A DNA stretch of 12,259 bases from NCBI GenBank assembly GCA_934667295.1, contig CAKULR010000031.1:1-12259 (forward strand), read 5' to 3'. This DNA is from an uncultured Kiritimatiellota bacterium (lineage in GTDB: Bacteria; Verrucomicrobiota; Kiritimatiellia; RFP12; UBA1067). Below, piece after piece: positions 6,653-12,259 of this stretch (positions are counted from its first letter, which is position 1; the number at the start of each line of letters is the position of its first letter). A model generated the notes under the pieces. That model saw only the letters and a list, made by a program, of their open reading frames with translations. It did no database searches and had not been told where the DNA came from. Position numbers and translations under genes: made by a program.

Positions 6653-7636
6653 TCACCTCATCGCCTCGGCGGCGAAGGCGACGGCGCGCGCGAAGGCGGC
6701 GGGCTGGCCCTTGACGGTGACGAAGAGGTGCGTGCTGCCGGGCAGCACCTCCGCGCGCACGGGACATCCAAGCGCGCCCAGCCGCCGCGCGAAGCGCAGT
6801 CCCTGGTCGCGCAGCACGTCGCGATCCGCGCCGAGAATGTGGACGGGCGGAAGGCGGCGCAGCTGCCCGTCCGAGGCGAAGGCGGGCGAGACGAGCGGAT
6901 CCGCCGGGTCGTGTCCGTTCAGGTAGGCCACGAGGCACGCGTCCATGAACGCCGCGTCCATGCCGCAGCCCGTCGCGAATGTCCGCCATGACGCCGAACC
7001 GTCCGCCCGCGCTTCGGTGACGGGGTAATAGAGGACGAGGGAGCGCGGCGTCAGGTTCTCCTTCTGCAGGACGAGCGCCGCCGCGAGCGCGAGGTTGCCG
7101 CCCGAGGAGTCGCCGCCAATCGACACCCGCGTCGGGTCCGCGCCAAAGCGCGCCGGATCGAACACGACCGCGCGGAAGGCCGCGCAGACGTCGTTGAGCG
7201 CGGCCGGGAACGGATGTTCCGGCGCAAGCGGGTAGTCGAGCGCGAGGACGGCGGAACCCTTCGCCGCGACCGCGCCGCAGAACGCCGAACAGCTCGCGAG
7301 ACCGCCGATCACCCAGCCGCCGCCGTGCAGGTAGATGAGAAGCGGCAAGTCGAGTCCGCCCTTCGGACGATAGAGCCGCATCGTCGGCGACAGCATCTCG
7401 GCCTCCACGCCGTCCGGCAGGGGCGCCCACGTGTTCCGCGCCGTTCGGACGGCCTTGAGGTCGTCCGCCTCGCCCGCCGTCGCCCGACGGATGGCCGCAA
7501 TCTGCGCGGCCTGTACGCGCCCGTCCCGCGCCGCGAGAAAGGCGTCCGCCTCCCGTGCGTAGACATCGGTCTTCGCCGCCGTCGCCGCACCAACCATCCA
7601 GGGAACCAGGGCTGTCACCACCATCAGCATTTTCAT
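6653..7636 (-). CDS. Secreted alpha/beta hydrolase (HSL-type esterase/lipase)
   Basis: The 327-residue product belongs to the alpha/beta hydrolase_3 (hormone-sensitive lipase-like) family of carboxylesterases. Residues 1-21 form a signal peptide (MKMLMVVTALVPWMVGAATA, Ala-rich cleavage region), so it is probably exported. The oxyanion motif HGGGW lies at 104-108, the nucleophile elbow GDSSGG at 175-180 (S177), the acid is probably D273 in GADRDVLRD and the histidine H303 in STHLF. PLAPEHPFPAALND (136-149) is a typical family segment. The ATG at 7636 has no Shine-Dalgarno but a TATAAT box 10 bases upstream, suggesting a leaderless transcript. Family assignment is firm; the substrate is unknown. 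Confidence 0.92.
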   Translation of the reverse strand: MKMLMVVTALVPWMVGAATAAKTDVYAREADAFLAARDGRVQAAQIAAIRRATAGEADDLKAVRTARNTWAPLPDGVEAEMLSPTMRLYRPKGGLDLPLLIYLHGGGWVIGGLASCSAFCGAVAAKGSAVLALDYPLAPEHPFPAALNDVCAAFRAVVFDPARFGADPTRVSIGGDSSGGNLALAAALVLQKENLTPRSLVLYYPVTEARADGSASWRTFATGCGMDAAFMDACLVAYLNGHDPADPLVSPAFASDGQLRRLPPVHILGADRDVLRDQGLRFARRLGALGCPVRAEVLPGSTHLFVTVKGQPAAFARAVAFAAEAMR

Positions 7637-7646
7637 GAGGGGGCAG

Positions 7647-7655
7647 ATTATACCA
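7647..7655 (-). promoter_or_regulatory. Extended -10 promoter of the hydrolase, predicting a leaderless start
   Basis: The minus strand reads TGGTATAAT, a perfect extended -10 (7647-7655). It ends 10 bases before the ATG at 7636, so transcription should start about 3-4 bases before the start codon. No good -35 is seen at 16-18 bases. The intervening CTGCCCCCTC cannot serve as a ribosome binding site. Confidence 0.7.
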
Positions 7656-7705
7656 TAATCCTCCGTTCGTCTTGTTCGCAATGCCTCTGCGTGATTCAGC
7701 AGACG

Positions 7706-9118
7706 TCAACACACGAACAGATCCGCAAGAGTCAACTCTGTCTGAATGCGGCTCGAATAGGCGTTCTTGAGAAGCCCATTTGCCGTGATCATCGTCAAAT
7801 GGACGGCCTTGCGCGTTTTCGTCACACCGGCAAACGTTGTCACCTTCCGATCCAAGGCACACGCATACGCCTTGTCGATCACGAAGCTTCCTGTCGCATA
7901 TTTCAGTTCGCAGACGTTGATGACATTGTCCGCACGGTCAAGGATCAAGTCAATCTGAACACCGTCCGGGTAAGCCTCGTCGCCCTTGAAGCTCCAGCCG
8001 TACGCTTCGACATGGACGGCATCAATGCCCAGTGCCCGCCGGATCTGCCGAAGATGCAGCAGGCACAGCCGTTCAAACGCCAGCCCTCGCCAGGCGGCTT
8101 GCGCCGGCGACAGCAACGTCGAGGCCCAGAAATGCTCATCCGACGAAGGTGCGTCGAGAAATCGGAAATGGAAAAGCGTAAACGGGTCGATCAGCTGGTA
8201 AATCGCATTCTTCTTCTTTGCGCCGTACGAACGGTAACTGCGGATGAACCCGCTCGACTCCAACGTCTCAAGCGTCTCTGTCATCCGTCCCGTCGGGAAA
8301 ACGCCCAACGCCGACAGGAGTTCGCTTCGCGTCATGCCGACCTTTTTCTTGGCCAGGGCCGTCACGACTTTCTTGTAGGCTTCGGCGTTTTTGAAAAGCG
8401 AAGCGTAAAGCTCGTCGAACTCATGCCTCAACGGAGCGTCAATGGCGAAGCACAGGCGGTCGATGTTCTGCGCAAGGCTCAGGCCCCGTACCAGATAACG
8501 CCAGTAATAAGGGATTCCTCCGAACGCCATGTAGCATTCGGCGACATCCAACCGACTCATGTTCAAGCCTCTTTCCTCTGCGAATTTTCTACATTCGTCG
8601 AGCGTAAAGGGCTGAAGGCAAATCCGTGACGTCACACGGTTGTGAAGCCCGCCGCGATTGCGAAAGAGGTTCTGGACCATCCACGCCGCCGCAGACCCGC
8701 AGACAATCAGCAAGACGTCTTTGCGTGCGGAAGCCCATTCGTTCCAAAATGCCTCCAACGCCATGAGGAAATCCGACTTCGCCGTATCCAGCCACGGCAA
8801 TTCGTCGATGAAGATGACCTTTCGACGCATCCCACACTTCTCGACCGTCTCACCCAGGGCCGAAAACGCCGTGAACCAGTCCTTGGGCTGAACACCCTTG
8901 TAGCCGGCCTCGGCCAGCGATTTCTTGAAATGCGCCAGCTGCTGTTTCTTAGGCGCATTCGGAAGCCCCGTATGATAAAACGAGAAACGGTCCCCAAACG
9001 TCTCTCGAACAAGATACGTCTTCCCGACACGACGGCGCCCAGAGACGGCGACAAACTCAGACTCGCCCGACTCATAGAGCCGGTTCAGTTCATCTCTCTC
9101 TTCAAAACGTCCAACCAT
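7706..9118 (-). CDS. P-loop ATPase with C-terminal DUF234 nuclease-like domain
   Basis: The 470-residue protein fits the ATPase_2 plus DUF234 architecture of STAND/MNS-type ATPases, multicopy in many anaerobes and archaea but of unsettled role. Walker A is GRRRVGKT (27-34), Walker B VIFIDE (101-106) and a sensor strand LIVCGS leads to 142. A winged helix lies around 255-305. The C-terminal domain has GLAFE (345-349), VQIDLILDR (387-395) and CELKY (403-407), consistent with a PD-(D/E)xK fold using E349, D390, E404 and K406, so nuclease activity is plausible but unproven. The start has an AAGGAGG Shine-Dalgarno and a clear promoter at 9147-9175. It appears to be a single-gene unit. Confidence 0.9.
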   Translation of the reverse strand: MVGRFEERDELNRLYESGESEFVAVSGRRRVGKTYLVRETFGDRFSFYHTGLPNAPKKQQLAHFKKSLAEAGYKGVQPKDWFTAFSALGETVEKCGMRRKVIFIDELPWLDTAKSDFLMALEAFWNEWASARKDVLLIVCGSAAAWMVQNLFRNRGGLHNRVTSRICLQPFTLDECRKFAEERGLNMSRLDVAECYMAFGGIPYYWRYLVRGLSLAQNIDRLCFAIDAPLRHEFDELYASLFKNAEAYKKVVTALAKKKVGMTRSELLSALGVFPTGRMTETLETLESSGFIRSYRSYGAKKKNAIYQLIDPFTLFHFRFLDAPSSDEHFWASTLLSPAQAAWRGLAFERLCLLHLRQIRRALGIDAVHVEAYGWSFKGDEAYPDGVQIDLILDRADNVINVCELKYATGSFVIDKAYACALDRKVTTFAGVTKTRKAVHLTMITANGLLKNAYSSRIQTELTLADLFVC

Positions 9119-9146
9119 CTTGCCTCCTTTCTCGAAAACGGACTAA

Positions 9147-9175
9147 ATGATACCATTTACATGACATTTGGTCAA
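9147..9175 (-). promoter_or_regulatory. Sigma70-type promoter of the DUF234 ATPase
   Basis: On the minus strand TTGACC (9170-9175) and TATCAT (9147-9152) are separated by exactly 17 bases, with TGG before the -10. The leader would be about 20 bases and contains the AGGAGG site. This is among the best promoter matches in the window. Confidence 0.8.
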
Positions 9176-9194
9176 TTGTTCGGACAAAATAGGC

Positions 9195-9245
9195 CGATTC
9201 TCGTGCTTAATCGCCATGTTTTCGCGACAAAAAGCACAAGAATCG
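9195..9245 (-). terminator. Long hairpin after the acetyltransferase gene, possible terminator
   Basis: Arms at 9195-9208 and 9232-9245 pair over 14 bases, with the single odd position becoming a G-U pair only in minus-strand RNA. The 23-base loop contains a further TCGC/GCGA match. The hairpin is followed by GGCCTATTTTG, a weak T stretch. It lies between the GNAT stop (9314) and the promoter of the next gene, where a terminator is expected. The G-U pair favours the minus-strand transcript as the structured one. Confidence 0.5.
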
Positions 9246-9313
9246 ACATGCGTTTATCAAAACGTCAGGCGCATCTGGTGCCAAGGCACACCGCCGTGAT
9301 TTACCTCCAAGTG

Positions 9314-9952
9314 TCACGCCTCAAAGAGCTGACCTGAGAGCTTCAGCATCTCCTTCGCGGGGAACTGCGCCTCGTAGGCGGCGAAGCCCTTCGAATCTTG
9401 TTCGCAAACGAAATACTCCTGCGGCATCGCATACTCGCCCCGTACGCCGTCGAAGTATCCGGGCCTCAGTTCCTTGCAGAGGAAGAACGAGGCGTCCGCA
9501 TCGTCGGGCAAGCCGTGGTAGCGGATGCCTCTGGTCGCGGCGACGACAAAACCGCTCTTCCCGTAGAAACCGATGTCGCCCTCAAAACAGACGGCTCCGA
9601 ACCCCTGCGCGGCGGCCTGCGCCAGCGAATGGTCGAGCAAGCGCTTTCCGTACCCCTTCCGCTGCAGATCGGGACGGATGCAGATCGGCCCCATTGTCAG
9701 AATCGGCAACGAGCCACCGCTATCCAGCTGAATCGCCGCACGCACGAAGACGTTCTGCCCGACGATCTGCCCGTCCGCCTCCATCACGAAGGCGAGCTCC
9801 CGGACGAAGTTCGGGCTTGCGCGAAGCCGATGGAGAACGTAGTGCTCCAGGCAACCCGGACGATACACGTTCCAGAACGCCTCGCGCACAAGACACTCAA
9901 CTGTCGCTTCATCTTCCGCCCTCTCTTGGCGGATAATAACATTCTCCATCAT
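9314..9952 (-). CDS. GNAT-family N-acetyltransferase
   Basis: The 212-residue protein is a GNAT acetyltransferase that would transfer an acetyl group from acetyl-CoA to an amine or small molecule. The acetyl-CoA pyrophosphate loop is QRKGYG at 97-102, preceded by the beta-4 strand LTMGPICIRPDL (85-96), and GDIGFYGKSGF (125-135) is the conserved beta-bulge region. The opening IIRQERAEDEATVECLVREA and the following FWNVYRPGC are characteristic of a YhbS-like subgroup. I choose ATG 9952 because it overlaps the stop of the TfoX-like gene as ATGA and has GGAG eight bases upstream, so the two genes are translationally coupled. An earlier ATG at 9970 adds six residues of doubtful value. The substrate is unknown. 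Confidence 0.88.
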   Translation of the reverse strand: MMENVIIRQERAEDEATVECLVREAFWNVYRPGCLEHYVLHRLRASPNFVRELAFVMEADGQIVGQNVFVRAAIQLDSGGSLPILTMGPICIRPDLQRKGYGKRLLDHSLAQAAAQGFGAVCFEGDIGFYGKSGFVVAATRGIRYHGLPDDADASFFLCKELRPGYFDGVRGEYAMPQEYFVCEQDSKGFAAYEAQFPAKEMLKLSGQLFEA

Positions 9953-10271
9953 TTCAAACGCTCCAAACATTTCTTCTTCGGCATCGGCGTGATGTCTTCA
10001 AGAAGCCTGTCCAAGAGGTCATGGTTTTCGATGTCGAGGATGTAATGCTCCTTCGCACCCTCATAGGGAACGCCGCATTCCGCGTTGAATTCCTTCATGA
10101 CCGGCTCGACTTTCGGCAGTTTCTTGACAAAGACCGTGTTGTCGCAGACCAGGAGAATCGGCTTCCCATTCAGGTACGCCATATATTCGCCGAACATCTT
10201 CCGACATCGCACAACACGTAGCGTTCAATTTGTTCACACACGAACGCGATGTATTCCTTTGTCGTTGCCAT
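9949..10271 (-). CDS. TfoX N-terminal domain protein, frameshifted near its start
   Basis: The product resembles small proteins made of the TfoX N-terminal domain alone. The role of these stand-alone forms is not well established. The main frame has RKMFGEYMAYLNGKPILLVC, then DNTVFVKKL, YEGAKEHYILDIEN and TPMPKKK, all typical. Its natural N-terminus, MATTKEYIAFVCEQIERY, is present from ATG 10271 but in another frame. Restoring a single base after the TAC codon (about 10217) joins the two as ERY-G-VVRCRKMFGEY and gives 107 residues, the normal size. As written, the gene is broken or must restart at GTG 10212. It overlaps the GNAT gene by four bases. An assembly error or a genuine mutation are both possible. 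Confidence 0.8.
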
Positions 10272-10341
10272 GCTTATTTCCATTCGTGAGGAACGCCACT
10301 CGTATCCTTTGGAGTATTTTCGTCTCGTAATCTCATTTTCT

Positions 10342-11451
10342 TCAAATGGATTTCAGCCAGATGCCGAAGAAACGGTCGTAGATACGGCACGTGCCGTCCG
10401 TCCGGCTGACAAGATCGCGCGAAACGAGGTTTGCGAGAACCGCCCGCACCGTCGATCCGGCTGGGAGTGCGTATTTGTCGCAGAACATTTTTCCCGACAC
10501 TTCCCGTGCCTCGCCTTCGGACGCAATCGCCCGCAAAATCTGCTGTGCCGCGTTCGTCTGGCTAAAGAGCAAGTCATGGTAGGTCATGGCATTTTCCTCG
10601 ACAAGCGTCCGCACGGTGTCCTCGACAGCCTGTTCGGAATCAAGTCCTTCCGGACGTTCCCAGATTCGGTTCATCAGCATCTGCACGTACCATGTCACGC
10701 CATCGAAACGCCGATACAGGTTTCGGAACGCCTCGCCGTCAAACGTCTTTCCGGCCTTCTGGAAAAACGCACGGGCAAAGGCTTCGTACTTGTCACAGGC
10801 AATGACCTCCAGTTGCATGAGCTGCGTACTCTGGTAAAATGGCCCACGCGGAAGTGCGAACATCTCCTCCATCAGATGCCGCTTCGAGCCCGCAAAGATG
10901 AAATGCGCCCGATGGCAGAACTGGATGTGACTGCGCAAGAGAGCCTCGACGCCACGTTCCGGAAATTCGCGTATTTGCTGAAACTCGTCAATCGCCACCA
11001 CAGGTTCAATCTTGCGCGAATCGAGGAAGGCGAATACGTCCGCCAGCGTCGCCTCGGCCTGAGAGGGCACAAGGTCAAACGAAAACTGTGGAACGCCATC
11101 CGTCTGTGGCGTAATCGTCGGACGCAGCCCCTTGAAGAAATCAACAAGCCCCCGTCCTGTCTTCTCAAGCGGCGTCGAGAGTTCGCCCAAGACGGCGGAC
11201 GCGAAGACCTTGACGAATTCCGTCAGATCTCGCACGTTGAAGATGTCTAGGTAAAGTGGCGCATAGCCCTTTCCAATCGAATGAAAGACATTACGGATAA
11301 GGCCTGTCTTGCCATAGCGTCGAGGCGCCATCAGCGTAACGTCCCTCCCGTTCTCAATTGCCGCGATCAGCTTCGCCGTCTCCTTCTCGCGGTCGCAGAA
11401 GAACGCCGGGCCACAGTAGCCCTTAATGACAAATGGATTTCCCGTTTTCAT
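10342..11451 (-). CDS. AAA-type ATPase with C-terminal winged helix
   Basis: The 369-residue protein is a P-loop ATPase of the ATPase_2/AAA_16-like group. It has Walker A APRRYGKT (42-49), Walker B VVAIDEF (151-157) and a sensor strand FIFAGSKR (184-191). A C-terminal winged helix (about 300-369) ends RIYDRFFGIWL. It lacks the DUF234 nuclease-like domain of the other ATPase here and is only distantly similar to it. Proteins of this layout are widespread in gut anaerobes and archaea; the role is unknown. I choose ATG 11451 over 11460 because a TATACT box abuts 11460 and ends nine bases before 11451, leaving no room for a Shine-Dalgarno; a leaderless start is predicted. The tfoX-like gene follows after 70 bases. 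Confidence 0.88.
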   Translation of the reverse strand: MKTGNPFVIKGYCGPAFFCDREKETAKLIAAIENGRDVTLMAPRRYGKTGLIRNVFHSIGKGYAPLYLDIFNVRDLTEFVKVFASAVLGELSTPLEKTGRGLVDFFKGLRPTITPQTDGVPQFSFDLVPSQAEATLADVFAFLDSRKIEPVVAIDEFQQIREFPERGVEALLRSHIQFCHRAHFIFAGSKRHLMEEMFALPRGPFYQSTQLMQLEVIACDKYEAFARAFFQKAGKTFDGEAFRNLYRRFDGVTWYVQMLMNRIWERPEGLDSEQAVEDTVRTLVEENAMTYHDLLFSQTNAAQQILRAIASEGEAREVSGKMFCDKYALPAGSTVRAVLANLVSRDLVSRTDGTCRIYDRFFGIWLKSI

Positions 11452-11460
11452 ATGTGGCAT

Positions 11461-11466
11461 AGTATA
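11461..11466 (-). promoter_or_regulatory. -10 box of the second ATPase, predicting a leaderless start
   Basis: TATACT on the minus strand ends nine bases before the chosen ATG (11451). Transcription would begin 2-3 bases before that codon and downstream of the alternative ATG at 11460. No clear -35 or TGn element is present, so this is weaker evidence than for adk and the hydrolase. Confidence 0.5.
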
Positions 11467-11506
11467 CTACATCCGCGTCCGCTACGACGAAAAAACTGGC
11501 GCGGGA

Positions 11507-11542
11507 AAATTGACGCACAGACGTGTTTTGCCCGTCGTGTGC
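11507..11542 (-). terminator. Probable terminator of ogt
   Basis: Just after the ogt stop, the minus strand forms GCACA-(C)-GACG paired with CGTC-TGTGC (arms 11533-11542 and 11515-11523, one bulged base, nine-base loop). GTCAATTTTCCC follows, a short T run. Position and structure fit a modest rho-independent terminator. Confidence 0.5.
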
Positions 11543-11543
11543 A

Positions 11544-12077
11544 TCACAGTGCCGTCCCTTTCTTCGGGACGAAGAAGCGGCCCATGTCGACATGTTCCGT
11601 CTTCAGGAGCGTGATCTTCTTGTCCAGTCCGCCCGCATATCCCGTCAGGCTGCCGTTCGTCCCCACGACCCGATGGCACGGAATGATGACGGAGATCTCG
11701 TTGTGCCCCACGGCGCCGCCAACGGCCTGTGCGGACATTCGCGCGAGACCTTCGTGCGCCGCAAGTTCCCTGGCGATCCAGCCGTAGGTGACGGTCTGCC
11801 CGTAGGGAATCTTCAGGAGAATGTCCCAGACCTTCAGGCGGAACGCCGAGCCGACGGGATGCAGCGGCGGCGTGAAGTCCGGCTCCTTGCCCTTAAAGTA
11901 GATGTCCAGCCAGCGCTTGGTCTCCGCCAGCGTTGGGGTATCCTTCTCCGCGTGTTCGGGCGGGAGGTTGTCGGCAAAGAACTTCTCGCCGTCGAACCAC
12001 ACGCCCGTCAATCCGATCTCGTCCGCCGCCAGCAACATGTCCCCCACCGGCGATGCATATTTCTGAACGTAGACCAT
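11544..12077 (-). CDS. ogt: Methylated-DNA-[protein]-cysteine S-methyltransferase
   Basis: The enzyme repairs O6-alkylguanine in DNA by moving the alkyl group to its own cysteine in a single-turnover reaction. The 177-residue protein has the usual two-part layout: a variable N-terminal domain (1-70) and a DNA-binding, active-site domain. The active site PCHRV is at 133-137 with the acceptor C134. The helix-turn-helix region is PYGQTVTYGWIAREL (91-105), followed by AVGGAVGHN and the C-terminal GSLTGYAGGLDKKITLLKTE. There is no AdaA-type regulatory domain, so it is the Ogt type. The start at 12077 has an AAGGAGG Shine-Dalgarno seven bases upstream. Confidence 0.95.
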   Translation of the reverse strand: MVYVQKYASPVGDMLLAADEIGLTGVWFDGEKFFADNLPPEHAEKDTPTLAETKRWLDIYFKGKEPDFTPPLHPVGSAFRLKVWDILLKIPYGQTVTYGWIARELAAHEGLARMSAQAVGGAVGHNEISVIIPCHRVVGTNGSLTGYAGGLDKKITLLKTEHVDMGRFFVPKKGTAL

Positions 12078-12142
12078 CTTGAACCTCCTTCACTTTCCGT
12101 CAACTCGGTTTTGCGCCGCCGACAATCCGCCAAAGACACGTC

Positions 12143-12171
12143 AGATTCACTGCACGCTATAGATGCGGCAA
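12143..12171 (-). promoter_or_regulatory. Weak candidate promoter for ogt
   Basis: TTGCCG (12166-12171) and GAATCT (12143-12148) lie 17 bases apart on the minus strand, about 65 bases before the ogt start. The -10 is a poor match. The remaining stretch to 12259 has a TTGG/CCAA inverted repeat near 12181-12194 and the palindrome GAAGCAAGCTTC at the very end, but no gene I can support. Confidence 0.3.
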
Positions 12172-12259
12172 TAAATTAGATTGGTTTTCTCCAATGTGAA
12201 AACAACTCCGATTCGTGTGGCTCTCGCGCGGCCTACGGCTACCCTCCGAAGCAAGCTTC

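Noticed and set aside
6610..6655. ACGGGC/GCCCGT inverted repeat after the hydrolase as a terminator
   Set aside because: A six-base stem with a loop of about 30 bases and no T run right after it is within chance expectation.

Overview
The window is bacterial and every gene I can support lies on the minus strand, so transcription runs from high to low coordinates. It reads as a chromosomal segment of a GC-rich bacterium. The alpha ribosomal protein operon is joined to adk and map. Next to it are accessory genes of kinds common in gut-associated anaerobes: two different P-loop ATPases, a GNAT acetyltransferase, a TfoX-type protein and an O6-alkylguanine methyltransferase. A member of the PVC group (for example the Kiritimatiellota/Lentisphaerota side) fits, but that is a low-confidence inference from gene style, not from a phylogenetic marker search.

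Layout from the operon 3' end upward. Positions 1-28 hold the first nine codons of an unknown gene with a strong ribosome binding site and a promoter near 151-180. A terminator at 305-340 closes the alpha operon, which reads rpmJ - rpsM - rpsK - rpsD - rpoA - rplQ from 3601 down to 451. A good sigma70 promoter (3638-3666) drives it and a small hairpin sits between rpsD and rpoA. Upstream, and separated by a 14-bp-stem terminator, lie adk and map as a two-gene unit. map carries an in-frame TAG at codon 51 although every catalytic residue is present downstream. secY and infA, often found in this neighbourhood, are absent from the window.

From 5193 to 12259 the gene content is accessory: a decayed winged-helix fragment, a small lipoprotein, a flavin-reductase-like protein, a secreted alpha/beta hydrolase, an ATPase with a C-terminal nuclease-like (DUF234) domain, a GNAT acetyltransferase overlapping a TfoX-like gene that has a one-base frameshift, a second AAA ATPase, and ogt. 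Most are short transcription units with their own promoters.

I did not find a convincing new multi-gene system. The most useful observations are these. (1) adk, the hydrolase and the second ATPase each have a -10 box only 9-10 bases before the start codon and no Shine-Dalgarno, which predicts leaderless mRNAs, while other genes here use strong AGGAGG sites. (2) map and the tfoX-like gene are each broken by one small lesion in an otherwise intact frame. (3) No gene in the window uses TAG as its stop codon.
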